Counted from the stretch's first letter, positions 38,301 to 47,652 are shown. The stretch: DNA of 64,000 nucleotides from Acidimicrobiales bacterium (GCA_035547835.1 DASZTW010000005.1:496001-560000); one strand, 5' to 3'. Notes: generated by a model not told the origin, from the sequence alone. A program made the numbers and translations.

Positions 38301-38560
38301 GCGATCAACTCCCCCGGCGCCCGACGATCACGGTCGGACCGCTTCCCGCGTGGCCGTGATCCATGGTCGGGTGGCCGGCCGGGCGCGAACCCGCCGGCCA
38401 CGGACCTGCCGGGCCCGTACCCGCCAGCCTCCGACCCGTCGTGCTCGAGGTCGACGAGCCGCACCGGCCGCAGCTCGCGCCGGCGCGCCGGGGCCGCCGC
38501 CTCGGGGGCGAGCGGTTCGGCGTGGTCCGCGCCCGTCGCCTCCTCTTCGACGTCGGTCAT
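35030..38560 (-). CDS. Very large polytopic membrane protein, GT-C/YfhO-like
   Basis: The 1176-residue protein has an acidic and basic cytoplasmic N-terminus of about 100 residues, then at least a dozen hydrophobic helices between about 110 and 600. An extracytoplasmic domain (TRNGQPVTNKAGAQEHQWLW to about 1000), a final helix and a Pro/Ser tail follow. GGDMGAHVIGPKYLVEHLLP followed by WFAGYPLYGFYMVVPALL resembles the catalytic loop and membrane part of GT-C type glycosyltransferases using lipid-linked sugars; assignment is by layout only. The last 106 residues overlap the HNH gene on the other strand over 319 bp, through the 72-bp repeats. The true C-terminus may be elsewhere if the repeat region expanded recently. 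Confidence 0.7.
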   Translation of the reverse strand: MTDVEEEATGADHAEPLAPEAAAPARRRELRPVRLVDLEHDGSEAGGYGPGRSVAGGFAPGRPPDHGSRPRGKRSDRDRRAPGELIADGIDRWLAMPAEGWVTLVVLVGCSLFMFYAVHPDLVFHASTPTGGDMGAHVIGPKYLVEHLLPHGRVTGWTPDWFAGYPLYGFYMVVPALLIALLYAGLRSWVLAPALVAAVALLASGWFVPRLWRFRRALTIVGVLAVLWAVPMQYGIAFKLVTVLGLWTLPLAAWAFAKLADLRFPAPPLFAVAALFYLFNREPVYQGIGNLIGGNMASTMAGEYSFSIALSLTLVYFGVLLRGFKTGRHRVLAGVLLALVGLCHLLPVFFALAATLVLLVVQFRPRRVQWLAPVLVVAGSLSAFWTVPFLWNHRLTNDMGWDKLPYPSTNLLDYLLPQHQLWIAALAVLGLAFTVVYRNRVGYFLAGCVAVTALAFCLIPEVQLWNARILPFYYLSVFLLAALGVTGALRLLSDLSTRLDGDQPFGMRTLFVASALVALGAYVAFFTARPWRSGGVSPAVGGYVLLFAVALVAMVFAHTEGGASGHEGRGRLGALVATPLLAAVGLGVVAFPLQILPGHSTVTRNGQPVTNKAGAQEHQWLWFTSFDHNDMRAWAEWNYRGYEGKTGVYDAQQKAYVHGWPEYKALMDTMGRIGRERGCGRALWEQDNNLEGDYGTPMALMLLPYWTNSCIGSEEGLYFESSSTTPYHWLLASQASAQPSNPQRNLPYRTLDLNAAVPEMRLMGVKYYLAESSAAVAAASKQAGLEPLATSGPWHIYRVVGSAPVQGLGYLPAVWDRAPGQHSWLDPAVSWFYDPGRWAIPFAAGGPSNWPRVKTDSANWSTRWAGIGADIQHRLGTTSPDPLPTTPRRKVRVAKVSHVHLGTDTISFDVDRPGTPVLIRTSYFPNWQASGAKGPWRVTPNFMVVVPTSTHVRLHYGRTSMDWLAIVLTLAGVVVALVLARLAPVVIGDRWPRGRPRYLQLEERPPAVSGRVVPGSAMPGSAASGGAAPSSAASGGAMGGGTSAEPVRPDGVSAPARAVSDQLRRAPLRADQSGGSGSPSSDPSSRSDSSPPVVGDGSPLPPRPSDLSSRSDPSSPVVGDGSPLPPRPSDPSSRSDSSPPVVGDGSPLPPRPSDPSSRSDLSSPIDPSFPPDPPSP
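35081..35322. repeat. 72-bp tandem repeats read in both directions
   Basis: Units start at 35081, 35153, 35225 and 35297 (the last is partial). The spacing is exactly 72 bp, so each unit adds 24 codons without shifting either strand's frame. On the + strand they encode the Asp/Gly/Ser tail of the HNH protein. On the - strand they encode a Pro/Ser tail (VVGDGSPLPPRPSD) of the membrane protein. Confidence 0.9.
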
Positions 38561-38642
38561 CGTGTGAAGTCTCTCATCCGGCGTGGCCGGTCTCTTCGCG
38601 ACCATCCACGGCGCGAGCGCGCCGACCACCGCCCGCCACGCG

Positions 38643-39395
38643 TCAATGGTGCGTCAGGAGGAGGATGACGCTGGCGGTGTTGAACGAGAGGTGCGCGGCC
38701 ACCGAGGGGCCCAAGCGGTCGAAGCGAAACGCGAGCCACGCCAGCACCAGGCCGAACGCGATCAACGCGGGGAGCTGCGCCAGCTCGAAGTGCGTGGCGC
38801 CGAAGACGATGGCCGAACCGAACAGCGCCACCGTCACCCCCCACTTGCGCTCCAGCGACCGCAACAGCAGTCCGCGGAAGAACAACTCCTCCACGAACGG
38901 CGCCCCGATGGCAACGATCAACACCAACAAGACCACCCCGAGCGGGTCGTTCGCCTTGTCAGTGAGATCGCGGGCCACTTTGCTGAGGTCGATCTTCTTG
39001 TTCTGCAGGTGCTCGAGCAGCTTGACCCACGGCAACGAAACCAGCGGCACAAGCAGGAACTGGCAGGCCACCCCGACGACGACACCCAGCGCGAGATCCG
39101 GCACCGGCCTCGACCAGGCCCGGAAGTCGGTGCGCAGCCCGTTGCCGCGCTGCCACGCCGCATACAAGACCGAGCCCAGGTAGCCGAACCACAGCGGGAT
39201 CTGCAGGACCGCGATCAGCCACAGGGGATAGTGGTTCGTGTGGATGTCGGTGTAGCCGGCCGCGGCGATGATCGCCGAGCCGATGACGACCGCCCCGAAG
39301 TTGGCGACCAACCAGCCGACGACCGCGTCACCGACCCCCCAACGGACCGGACGCGCTTCAGCAGTCGGCTGCACCATCCGCTCGGGCTCGATCAC
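38643..39395 (-). CDS. CPBP-family intramembrane metalloprotease
   Basis: The 250-residue protein has six to eight hydrophobic helices and the three CPBP/Abi motifs: FVEELFFRG (EExxxR), FGATHF (FxxxH) and HLSFN near the C-terminus. These are the zinc and catalytic residues of the Rce1-like family, whose members cleave prenylated or other membrane substrates. GTG at 39395 overlaps the stop of the DUF3499 gene (GTGA), so translation is coupled. Confidence 0.88.
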   Translation of the reverse strand: MIEPERMVQPTAEARPVRWGVGDAVVGWLVANFGAVVIGSAIIAAAGYTDIHTNHYPLWLIAVLQIPLWFGYLGSVLYAAWQRGNGLRTDFRAWSRPVPDLALGVVVGVACQFLLVPLVSLPWVKLLEHLQNKKIDLSKVARDLTDKANDPLGVVLLVLIVAIGAPFVEELFFRGLLLRSLERKWGVTVALFGSAIVFGATHFELAQLPALIAFGLVLAWLAFRFDRLGPSVAAHLSFNTASVILLLTHH

Positions 39396-39892
39396 GCAGA
39401 CGCGACGCGGTGAAACAACGAGTCCTGCGCGACCTCGACCCCCGCGGGGACGGCGAGACCCATGCCCGCTCCGCCAACCCGCTGCACGGCTGCTGCGGCC
39501 GTCGGTGGGACCACCGGTGGCGCTACGGGATCGGCGTCTGCACCCAAGACTGGCTCGATCACCACGCCCGCCGCCGACTGCACAGCGGAGATGACCGACG
39601 CGCCCCCCTCCGCCACCGAACGCCCCGCCGTGTCCCCGGCCGAGGCAACACCCGCCGGAGCGCCGGTGGGGTCGGCCGGCGCGTACTGCTCGGTCACCTG
39701 CGGGCGCTCGTCGCGCAGCATCCAGCCGCGGGGCACGGAGAGCCGGTCGCCGTGATCGGCGCACAGGTCGTGGACCATCGGGTGTGACTCCTCGGTGAGC
39801 GCCACCAGCCAGACCACCCGTCCCTCATAGTCGTAGGAGAGCGTGACCGTGGCGTCCGCCACGCAGCCGGGTCGTGCACACGTGCGACGCAT
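39392..39892 (-). CDS. DUF3499 family protein
   Basis: The 166-residue protein begins MRRTCARPGCVADATVTLSY, which with HDLCADHGDRLSVPRGW gives a Cys-rich zinc-ribbon-like module of about 65 residues, the DUF3499 pattern found beside manB in many actinobacteria. The rest is Ala/Val/Pro-rich and probably disordered. The function is unknown. It is coupled to the CPBP gene downstream. Confidence 0.8.
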   Translation of the reverse strand: MRRTCARPGCVADATVTLSYDYEGRVVWLVALTEESHPMVHDLCADHGDRLSVPRGWMLRDERPQVTEQYAPADPTGAPAGVASAGDTAGRSVAEGGASVISAVQSAAGVVIEPVLGADADPVAPPVVPPTAAAAVQRVGGAGMGLAVPAGVEVAQDSLFHRVASA

Positions 39893-40049
39893 GGAGCTGC
39901 AGGCTAGTGCTCGGCCCACGACGATCGGCGATGGTCACGGCGAACGTTGGCGGTCGCGGCACGGGGTGTGAGCACCGTTGCCCCGCCGCCGCGCTGCCTG
40001 TTTCGCCAGCCGCGTTTCGCGGCGCCTTCATCGACCACCCCTAGCATGG

Positions 40050-42035
40050 ATGTCCATGACGCCGCAGGGTCCGCCCCCGCCACCACCGCCGCCGCCTCCG
40101 CGGCGCCCTTCGGGCGGCCCCGGCGGGCCTGGTGGTCCCGGCGGCATGGGCGGGCCGGGCGGCATGGGCGGCCAAGGCGGGCAAGGCGGCGGGAACCGGC
40201 CACCCGTGCGGGTGGAACCCGGCTGGCCGAAGTGGATGGTCTGGGCGATCATCGCCGCGGTCGTGGTGTTCGTCGGCGCGCTGGCGTTCCTCGGCAAGTC
40301 GAGCGGCAAGTCGATCTCCTACACCGACTTCTTGACGAAAGTGAACGCCAACCAGGTCAAGTCGGTCTCCTACAACAACTCCAACGGCAAGATCGACGGC
40401 AAGCTCACGAACGGTCAGTCGTTCTCGACCACCGGCTTCGTGCCGTTCCCCGACAAGGACCTCGCCACGTTGGCGAAGCACAAAGTCGACGTGAAGCCCC
40501 ACACGCCGACATCGAGCTGGTTCGACTCGATCCTGCCGTTCGTGATCTTCCTCGGCGGCTTCGGGCTGCTGTTCTGGTTCTTCCAGCGGCGCGCGGCAGG
40601 GCAGGTCAACGGGATCATGTCGATCGGCCGTTCGCGGGCCAAGACGTACTCCACCGAGCGACCGGCCACCACGTTCGCCGACGTCGCCGGCTACGAGGGC
40701 GTGAAGCAGGAGATCACCGAAGTGGTCGACTTCTTGCGCCACCCCGAGAAGTTCGGCCAGATCGGCGCCCGGATCCCGAAGGGCGTGCTGCTGGTGGGCC
40801 CGCCGGGCACCGGCAAGACCCTCATCGCCCGGGCAGTGGCCGGCGAGGCGGGGGTGCCGTTCCTGTCGGTCAGCGGCTCGGACTTCATGGAGATGTTCGT
40901 CGGCGTCGGCGCCAGCCGGGTCCGTGACCTCTTCCAGACGGCCAAGAAGCTCGGCAAGGCGATCATCTTCGTCGATGAGATCGACTCGATCGGCCGCAAG
41001 CGCGGCGCCGGCCTCGGTGGTGGCCACGACGAGCGCGAGCAGACGTTGAACCAGATGCTGTCGGAGATGGACGGCTTCGAGGCCACCGAGGGGATCGTGA
41101 TGATGGCGGCGACCAACCGGCCCGACATCCTCGACCCCGCGCTCTTGCGGCCCGGCCGCTTCGACCGGCAAGTCGTCGTACCGTTGCCCGAGCTCGAAGA
41201 GCGCCGGGCCATCTTGAACGTCCACTGCAAGGGCAAGCGGATCGGCCCCGACGTCGACCTCGACAAGGTCTCGAAAGGCACCCCCGGCATGAGCGGTGCC
41301 GACTTGGCCAACCTCGTCAACGAGGCCGCCCTCCACGCCGTGCGCGAGACCCGGGCCGAGATCACCATGGATGACTTCGAGTACGCCCGCGACCGCGTGC
41401 TGATGGGTCAGCGGCGCGACTCGATGGCCCTGTCCGACGAGGAGAAGGAGTCGATCGCGTACCACGAGGGCGGTCACGCGCTGTGCGCGGCGGTGCTCGA
41501 GACCACCGACCCGGTCCACAAAGTCACCATCCTCCCCACCGGCATGGCGCTGGGCATGACCCAACAGCTCCCCGACAGCGAGCGTCACATCTACCGCCAG
41601 GACTACATCGAAGAGTCGATCGTGGTCGCGATGGGCGGCCGCTGTGCCGAGGAGCTCGTCTACGGGGTGGTCTCCACCGGGGCGAACAACGACCTCGTCG
41701 TGTCCACCGAACGAGCCCGCAAGATGGTTCGCGAGTGGGGCATGAGCGAGCGGATCGGCCCGATGGCGTGGGGGTCGCAAGGGCAGGTGTTCCTCGGCGA
41801 GGACATCATGCACAGCCGCGAGTACAGCGACGAGACGGCCCGCGTGATCGACGAGGAAGTCGAGCAGATCCTGCGGCGCTGCGAAGAGCGCTGCCGGCAG
41901 CTACTGCGCGAGCACCGTCCCGCGCTCGACGGCATCGCTGCGGCCCTGATCGAACACGAGACGATCTCGGGCGACGAGGTACAGCGGATCATCGGCGGCT
42001 CCGCCAACGGCAAGGTCACCCAACCCATCCGTTGA
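40050..42035 (+). CDS. ftsH: Membrane AAA+ zinc protease FtsH
   Basis: The 661-residue protein starts with an unusual cytoplasmic Pro then Gly/Met-rich tail of about 60 residues (runs of 10 Pro and repeated GGPGG). Transmembrane helix 1, a short periplasmic domain and helix 2 follow. The AAA core has [19 protein letters not shown] and second-region [19 protein letters not shown]. The protease has HEGGH with zinc ligands. It degrades membrane and regulatory proteins. The start is ATG 40050 or 40056; no ribosome-binding site is seen, but CTAGCAT just before may be part of a -10 box, so the message may be leaderless. Confidence 0.96.
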   Translation: MSMTPQGPPPPPPPPPPRRPSGGPGGPGGPGGMGGPGGMGGQGGQGGGNRPPVRVEPGWPKWMVWAIIAAVVVFVGALAFLGKSSGKSISYTDFLTKVNANQVKSVSYNNSNGKIDGKLTNGQSFSTTGFVPFPDKDLATLAKHKVDVKPHTPTSSWFDSILPFVIFLGGFGLLFWFFQRRAAGQVNGIMSIGRSRAKTYSTERPATTFADVAGYEGVKQEITEVVDFLRHPEKFGQIGARIPKGVLLVGPPGTGKTLIARAVAGEAGVPFLSVSGSDFMEMFVGVGASRVRDLFQTAKKLGKAIIFVDEIDSIGRKRGAGLGGGHDEREQTLNQMLSEMDGFEATEGIVMMAATNRPDILDPALLRPGRFDRQVVVPLPELEERRAILNVHCKGKRIGPDVDLDKVSKGTPGMSGADLANLVNEAALHAVRETRAEITMDDFEYARDRVLMGQRRDSMALSDEEKESIAYHEGGHALCAAVLETTDPVHKVTILPTGMALGMTQQLPDSERHIYRQDYIEESIVVAMGGRCAEELVYGVVSTGANNDLVVSTERARKMVREWGMSERIGPMAWGSQGQVFLGEDIMHSREYSDETARVIDEEVEQILRRCEERCRQLLREHRPALDGIAAALIEHETISGDEVQRIIGGSANGKVTQPIR

Positions 42036-42071
42036 CACGGCGGGCGGGTCGAGGCGCAGCCGATCCGGACA

Positions 42072-42097
42072 CGCACCGGCCCCCTCGGACCGGTGCG
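42072..42097. terminator. Terminator between convergent ftsH and thioredoxin-like genes
   Basis: CGCACCGG and CCGGTGCG form an 8-bp stem over a 10-nt loop in the 67-base gap between converging genes. Confidence 0.6.
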
Positions 42098-42102
42098 GCG
42101 AT

Positions 42103-42528
42103 TCAACTCGGCGGCGTGTCGAGACCGGCGACCGTGCCGGCGAGCTCACCGTCGGGCGGGCGGCCCACGAACGAGGCCCGCACGACACCCGCCGAGTCGA
42201 TGACCAGCACTGTCGGCACGGCCTCGATGCCGTAGCGATCGTGCAGCGCCCTCTGACCCTGCCAGGCCACTTCCTGCACCGCGACGGTGGATGACGCGAG
42301 CGGCGCAGCTTGCGCCCAGACCGCGGCGCAGCTGTCGCACGTGGCCGACGTGAACACCGCCACCAGCCATGGGACGTCGGGCGACGAGAAGTCGGGCCGA
42401 TGGACCTGGCCGGGCACCGCCCACGTACGCCCCTGCACGGGTGCACCAGGGCGGGTACGGCGCTGCAACACCCAGGCCACCACGACCGCGACCACGATCA
42501 GCGCGCCAGCGACGATGAACTTCACCAT
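42103..42528 (-). CDS. Membrane-anchored thioredoxin-like protein
   Basis: The 141-residue protein has an N-terminal helix (VAGALIVVAVVVAWVL), a short linker and a thioredoxin fold with FTSATCDSCAAVW (CxxC) and the cis-Pro in IEAVPTVLVID. The CDSC dithiol differs from thioredoxin CGPC. It is probably extracytoplasmic or tethered, handling disulfides or quality control of surface proteins. It lies downstream of the DUF5719 and GT2 genes in the same direction. Confidence 0.82.
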   Translation of the reverse strand: MVKFIVAGALIVVAVVVAWVLQRRTRPGAPVQGRTWAVPGQVHRPDFSSPDVPWLVAVFTSATCDSCAAVWAQAAPLASSTVAVQEVAWQGQRALHDRYGIEAVPTVLVIDSAGVVRASFVGRPPDGELAGTVAGLDTPPS

Positions 42529-42540
42529 GTACGGAACCTC

Positions 42541-42583
42541 ACCACGAACCGGGCTTCACCACGAACCGGGCTTCACCACGAAC
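42541..42583. repeat. 17-bp tandem repeats before the thioredoxin-like gene
   Basis: ACCACGAACCGGGCTTC occurs twice in tandem (42541-42557 and 42558-42574), followed by a partial third copy. The array occupies the 87-base gap after the DUF5719 gene and just upstream of the thioredoxin-like start. It could be slippage or a site for repeated protein binding. Confidence 0.75.
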
Positions 42584-42615
42584 ACGACCGACCGGGTTGC
42601 GCGAGCTCGGCACGT

Positions 42616-44127
42616 TCACGGGAAGCGGATCGACGCCCGAGCGGGAACCCCGAGCATGAAGCTCAGACCTCGGGGCTGCTCTTGCAGCGCGCCGGCGAGG
42701 ACCGGGCGGTCGGCTTGCACGACCACCGACGCAAGGCCGTCACCGCCGAACTGGTCGGCGGCGAAGTCGGCCCGGTCGTGCGGCGCGATCTGCTGGGTGG
42801 CCGTCACCCGGCCGCCCTTGCCGTCGAGGCGCCGCAGCCGCACCGTGACGGACCGGTCGCCGGGGTTCGACACCGTCACGAATGCCTGCCCGGCCCGCCC
42901 GTCCACCGCCCCGAGCACCCACTCCTCCGCCTGCACCGGTGACCCTGGCGTGACCACCAGGCCATGCGCGCTCGACGTCTGCCGCTCACCGAGGCGCTCG
43001 ATCGCGACCGGCACGCCGTTGGTGGATTGGATGAGCACCGAGTAGTTCGAGTTGCCGGGGATCTGGCGCAGCTTCGAGGCGTCGAACGTAGTGACGGACC
43101 CGGCCTGCACCTGGACCGGGATCGCGGGGATCTGGCCGACACCCGCCGGGTTCGCGACCCCGATGTGGACGGCCACCGTCGCGTCGGATTGGCCGGGGTT
43201 GTACAGCACGAACTGGTCGGCGTGGCCATCGGCCTTGGTGCTGTAGGGCCACGCCCATCCGGTGCTGAGCGTCGGTTGGCCAAGGGCGAGGCTCAACCCC
43301 TTCCGCGGGCCACCCAGCGGACCCGCAGCGCCACTTCCGTCGAAGCTGATCATCCGGGCAGCCACCACCCGGCCGGTGGGTGCCGTGACGGTCGCGCCGA
43401 GGGTGGCCCGCCGGCGCTCCACGTCGCTCACCCGCTGCACCACCACTTGCCCCGACGGCACCGGCACCCCTTGCAGGCTCGGCGGTTGGCGTGGCCCGTC
43501 GGGGGTTTCGAGCGCCACGTCGACGCTCGCATCGTCGGGGTACGGGTTGTAGAAGACCAAGTCCTCCGTGGTACCGGTCTCGCTCTCGCCCATCGGGAAG
43601 TACCAGTTCGACGAGGTCCGGCTGGCGCAGGGCGTCACCGACGTGGCCCCGTCATGGCTCACGAGCAGGTTCGGCACCACCTCCCCGTGGTCGACCACCA
43701 CCGTTGCCGCGACCCAGTTGCCCTTCACCATGCCGGCCACGTCGACTTGCGCCGCACCTTCCGCTGGCACCGCGACCGTGGCCGCTCTGGTGGAGCCGGA
43801 ATCCGACACTGCGTTGACCACCACTCGAGCTGGCGATGGTCCGGCGTTGGCGAGGACGACGACCCCGGGAGCGGTCGGGTTGGACGTGGAGCTGGCGACA
43901 CAGAACCACGCAGTGTCGAGCGCGGCGCGACCGGCCATGACCGGCAGGTACGAGCCGGCGTTGGCCGGGGTGCGCGGCGGCACGGTGGGCGCCGGGTTCC
44001 CGTTGGCGGACACTTGGATCGGCCGTGCGTCGTGGCCGCGCACCGTGCGGTGGTGGCGACCGTCGGCCACCGCGGCGCCGATCAACAGCACCGGGACGAG
44101 GAGCAACGCGAGGAGGCGGCGGGTCAT
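42616..44127 (-). CDS. DUF5719 family secreted or anchored protein
   Basis: The 503-residue protein has an N-terminal helix (LLALLLVPVLLIGAAVA) as signal or anchor, then a beta-rich chain with repeated LYNPGQSDATVAVHI- or FYNPYPDDASVDVAL-like blocks, as in the actinobacterial DUF5719 family. This family regularly follows a large GT2 membrane protein, as here; its ATG overlaps that gene's stop (ATGA). It is probably an envelope partner of the glycosyltransferase. The function is unknown. Confidence 0.82.
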   Translation of the reverse strand: MTRRLLALLLVPVLLIGAAVADGRHHRTVRGHDARPIQVSANGNPAPTVPPRTPANAGSYLPVMAGRAALDTAWFCVASSTSNPTAPGVVVLANAGPSPARVVVNAVSDSGSTRAATVAVPAEGAAQVDVAGMVKGNWVAATVVVDHGEVVPNLLVSHDGATSVTPCASRTSSNWYFPMGESETGTTEDLVFYNPYPDDASVDVALETPDGPRQPPSLQGVPVPSGQVVVQRVSDVERRRATLGATVTAPTGRVVAARMISFDGSGAAGPLGGPRKGLSLALGQPTLSTGWAWPYSTKADGHADQFVLYNPGQSDATVAVHIGVANPAGVGQIPAIPVQVQAGSVTTFDASKLRQIPGNSNYSVLIQSTNGVPVAIERLGERQTSSAHGLVVTPGSPVQAEEWVLGAVDGRAGQAFVTVSNPGDRSVTVRLRRLDGKGGRVTATQQIAPHDRADFAADQFGGDGLASVVVQADRPVLAGALQEQPRGLSFMLGVPARASIRFP

Positions 44128-47100
44128 TGGTGCCACATCCGCTCACGAACGGGATCTGCCGCGGTGCGGGGCACGGGAAGCTGCACCTCACGGCGCTCGC
44201 GTCGACGATCAGCCCCATTGGCTCGCCGCCACAGCACGATCAGCAGGATCCACAACGCGACCTGGCCGATGGCGAGCAGCATCCACCCCACCGGGGTGTC
44301 GTAATGGAGCGATGCCGAACCCGACTTGGTGACGTCGTAACGCTGGACCGCGCCGAACGCCTCGGACCGTGCCATCGATGTCCCGTCCACGCGGAGCTTC
44401 CAACCGGCGTCGTCTGCTTGGTCGACCAACAGCTGGCCGGGCTCGGCGATGGTGCCGTGCGCCGAACGCCGGTCGCTCGCCCACGCCAGAGGGGTGCGCT
44501 GGGTCGGCTCCACGAGACGGGTGGCGTCGCCGAGCTGCGAGCCGTCGGCGACGCTGCCGGCAGGCAGCACCACCGGAGTCGGCCGCCACGCCCGGTTGAC
44601 CCACACCGTGATCGCCGGATTCAGCGCGTTGAGGGGTTGGAGGTCGAGCTGGTCGTCGAGCGCGGCCGTCAAAGCGGCTGGCGGCGGCCGGTGGTGCACC
44701 GAGCTCGGCAAGGGCGCGATCTGCGACGGCACGGCGAGGTAGCGCACACCAAGGGGTGCGAGCAGGTGGCCGAGCTGCGCGGTGTCACCACGCAATGCCA
44801 TGCGGATCGCCGCGCCGAGCTGCGCAGAGCTACCCGGCCACGGGTTGGCCCAGCGGTCGCCGAGCGAGGGCAGGCCCTGGTTCGACGTCCCGTACGACAA
44901 GTGGTCGTCGAGGCGCCACCCGGCAACCGGCAAGTCGTCGGGGTCGGACACCCACAACACCCGGAAGGGATCCTTGTGGGCTTCGGACTGGATGAACGAC
45001 AACGTGTCCTCAAACCCCGAGCTCGGCAGCTTCCACGAACCGTCGACGGCCGCGCCCAGCGTGGGGAGCACGCCGGCCACCAGCCCGGCGGCGGCGACCA
45101 CCGATGCGAGTTGGCGCCACCCGAAGCGGTAGCTCGGCAAGTCGACCTCGAAGGCGGCCACGCCGAGCGCGGCCGCGAGCGAGAGCCCCGCGGCAGCAGG
45201 CGCCAACAGCACGTCGGGGGTCGGCAGCGCGGCGTGGAGCCAACCGGCCTGCCCCGCCCAGAGCAAGCCCCAAGCGGCGAGCGCCACCGTCCAGCCACGC
45301 ACGGCCCACTCGAGGCGCCACCCGCGACCGATCAACAACGGCAGCGCGGCGACGACGAGGAACGCCCATCCGAGGGGCGCGGCGCCGAGCGGTCCGGACT
45401 CGAACCGCAACAGGTGTGCGAACGGCAGCGAACCGCCGACCGCACTGCGCGGGCCCGTGAGCACACCGAGCTGGCGGCCGTCGTGCACGAACCCGAGCAG
45501 CCAGGGAAGGTGCAACACCCCCGCGACGGCCAACCCACCGACCGTGGCGATCACCACCCGCAGCGAACCGCTCAGGCGGAACACCACCAGCGAACCGACG
45601 ACCACCCCGACCGCGATGACCACCAGGGCGAGCGCGGCCGCGGGAGCGACCAGAGCAGCGACCGCCACGGCGAGACCGAGACCCAACGACTGCGCGGCGA
45701 GCGGCCGGGTGGGCCGCGTGGCTGCCGTGTCCGCCGTCGCCGCGGGCATGCCACGACGCCCATACGGCGCGACGCCGGCGGCGCGGCACACTCCGAGCAA
45801 CAGCCACGGTGCAAAGGCCCACGTGACCAACGCACCCCACTCCCCCTGCGCGATGGCGTTGTACGGGACCGGAATCGCCACGTAGACGATCAGCGCCACC
45901 GCGCGAGAGCCCGACGACCCGATCGGGCGGGCCAAGCGCCACGAGCCCCAAGCACCGAGCGGCAACATGGCGAGGATCGCCACCTTCCGCAGCACTCCGA
46001 CGGCGCCGAAGAACACCAGACCGAGCAGCCCGAACGCGCCCATCCCTGCGGGAGCACCGCCCGTGGCCCCGAGACCGACATCGCGCCAACCGCTCCACCA
46101 CGACTGCAAGAGGTCGATGGGACCGTGCGAGAAACGGGCGAACTCGCCGACGGCCGGCAAGTCGCCGAACAGCAGCCCCCGGCTGCCGGCCAACAGCACG
46201 ATCGCCACGCCGACGATGGCCGCCACGCCAACCCGGCGGGGGCCGGATCGGCCGGGATCGGACCGGCGACGCCGGCGAGCCATGATCCGCAGCTGATCGT
46301 CGCCGGCAGCGAGCTGGCCCCGGATGAACGCGGACACCCGGGCACTCCCCCGCGTCTGCAGGTTGCGGATCTCCCGATCGGGGACCCGGCGGACCGCCTG
46401 CAGCTGGCGGCGGCGGGCGCGCAGCGAGGAGAGCTGGCGGAAGTTCCACCACCACCCGTCGAGCTCGGCACGGCTGCGTTCCGTGCGACCGGCGACGAGG
46501 CCGTAGACCGCTTCGAGCAGCGACACGACCACGGCCTGGGGCACGATCCACAACAGCGACGCCCGCGAGTAGCAGGTGAGCAAGGTGCGGATCCGGTGAC
46601 GCGCCCGGAGCCGCACTTGATCGGTGTCGGTTCCCCGCTCGTGATCGGCCTCGCGGTGACGTACCCGCGCCGCCGGCGCCACCATGACCCGCGCGCCCGC
46701 CACATGGCTGCGCCACGACAGGTCGAGGTCCTCACCGTGGCGCGCGATGTCGGGCGAGTAACCGCCGATCGCCGCGAACAGGTCGGCCCGCACCAAAGTG
46801 CAGGCACTCGGGACGGCAAAGACGTCCCGGACGGCATCGTGTTGCTCCTGGTCGAGCTCGCCGGGATCGGCGTACGGAGCGAGCACGCCTGCCTTGTCGA
46901 CTGCGACGCCGACCTGTTGCAAGATGCGCGGATCATCCCAGTCGACGAGCTTGGGCCCGATCACACCGGCGTTGGAGCGGAAGGCTTCCTCGACGAGCTG
47001 GCGCACCGCGTCGGGGTCGGGCGCGATGTCGTCGTGGCACAAGCAGTAGAACGCGGCGCCGTCGACCAGGTCGAGCACTTCGTTTGCTGCCGGGCCGAAG

Positions 47101-47576
47101 CCCGGGTTGTGCTCGAGCCGCTTCACGTATGCCGTGGGCAGCACCTCCGCGACCACGGGGGTGGGGTCGTTGGCGCTGCCCGCATCGACCACCAGTACCG
47201 ACAAGTTCGGGTACGTCTGCGCGGCGAGCGCAGCCAACGTGTCGCGAAACCACGGACCGGGATCGTGCGTGACCACCACGGCCACGACGGCTGGCGCCAC
47301 CTCCGGTACGGCCGCCACGACGCCCGTGTCGTCGGGACCGAGGTCGTACGGCGCCATCTCGGGGACCTCGTCGCCCCCCGCGCCACCGACGTGAAGGGGC
47401 CGGGAGCGCCGCGGCGACCCACCGGGCGGCGCGGGCGCGGGCGGCGCGTCCGACACGTCGGCTGCCGCCTCCGGCGGTGGGGCGGACGCGAGCGTGCCGG
47501 CGAGCTTCCGGTGGCGGGCCTCGGGAGTGGGAACTCTGCGGTCGGGCGCGGCCAAACCGGAATCTTGCGTCTCCAC
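44124..47576 (-). CDS. GT2 glycosyltransferase fused to large polytopic membrane domain
   Basis: The 1150-residue protein has a Pro/Ala-rich start of about 90 residues, then a GT-A domain (VVAVVVTHDPGPWFRDTLAA, LVVDAGSANDPTP, CLCHDDIAPDPD with the metal-binding Asp residues, GGYSPDIARHGEDLDLSWRS). From about residue 430 come many hydrophobic helices and extracytoplasmic parts. It is the actinobacterial GT2/DUF5719 partner seen near manB in streptomycetes. A role in arabinogalactan or other envelope glycan is likely. GTG at 47576 is a provisional start without a strong ribosome-binding site. Confidence 0.85.
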   Translation of the reverse strand: METQDSGLAAPDRRVPTPEARHRKLAGTLASAPPPEAAADVSDAPPAPAPPGGSPRRSRPLHVGGAGGDEVPEMAPYDLGPDDTGVVAAVPEVAPAVVAVVVTHDPGPWFRDTLAALAAQTYPNLSVLVVDAGSANDPTPVVAEVLPTAYVKRLEHNPGFGPAANEVLDLVDGAAFYCLCHDDIAPDPDAVRQLVEEAFRSNAGVIGPKLVDWDDPRILQQVGVAVDKAGVLAPYADPGELDQEQHDAVRDVFAVPSACTLVRADLFAAIGGYSPDIARHGEDLDLSWRSHVAGARVMVAPAARVRHREADHERGTDTDQVRLRARHRIRTLLTCYSRASLLWIVPQAVVVSLLEAVYGLVAGRTERSRAELDGWWWNFRQLSSLRARRRQLQAVRRVPDREIRNLQTRGSARVSAFIRGQLAAGDDQLRIMARRRRRSDPGRSGPRRVGVAAIVGVAIVLLAGSRGLLFGDLPAVGEFARFSHGPIDLLQSWWSGWRDVGLGATGGAPAGMGAFGLLGLVFFGAVGVLRKVAILAMLPLGAWGSWRLARPIGSSGSRAVALIVYVAIPVPYNAIAQGEWGALVTWAFAPWLLLGVCRAAGVAPYGRRGMPAATADTAATRPTRPLAAQSLGLGLAVAVAALVAPAAALALVVIAVGVVVGSLVVFRLSGSLRVVIATVGGLAVAGVLHLPWLLGFVHDGRQLGVLTGPRSAVGGSLPFAHLLRFESGPLGAAPLGWAFLVVAALPLLIGRGWRLEWAVRGWTVALAAWGLLWAGQAGWLHAALPTPDVLLAPAAAGLSLAAALGVAAFEVDLPSYRFGWRQLASVVAAAGLVAGVLPTLGAAVDGSWKLPSSGFEDTLSFIQSEAHKDPFRVLWVSDPDDLPVAGWRLDDHLSYGTSNQGLPSLGDRWANPWPGSSAQLGAAIRMALRGDTAQLGHLLAPLGVRYLAVPSQIAPLPSSVHHRPPPAALTAALDDQLDLQPLNALNPAITVWVNRAWRPTPVVLPAGSVADGSQLGDATRLVEPTQRTPLAWASDRRSAHGTIAEPGQLLVDQADDAGWKLRVDGTSMARSEAFGAVQRYDVTKSGSASLHYDTPVGWMLLAIGQVALWILLIVLWRRANGADRRRERREVQLPVPRTAADPVRERMWHQ

Positions 47577-47652
47577 GATGCGCTCAGGGTAGTCGCCGCC
47601 ACCCGGCGGCTCCGGCACCCCCCTGGCTCCTGGCTGTAGCAATCGTCACAAC

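Noticed and set aside
44025-47639. A 1204-codon plus-strand frame opposite the GT2 and DUF5719 genes
   Set aside because: It is almost pure Arg/Gly/His/Glu shadow of the GT2-membrane gene and has no domain or ribosome-binding site.
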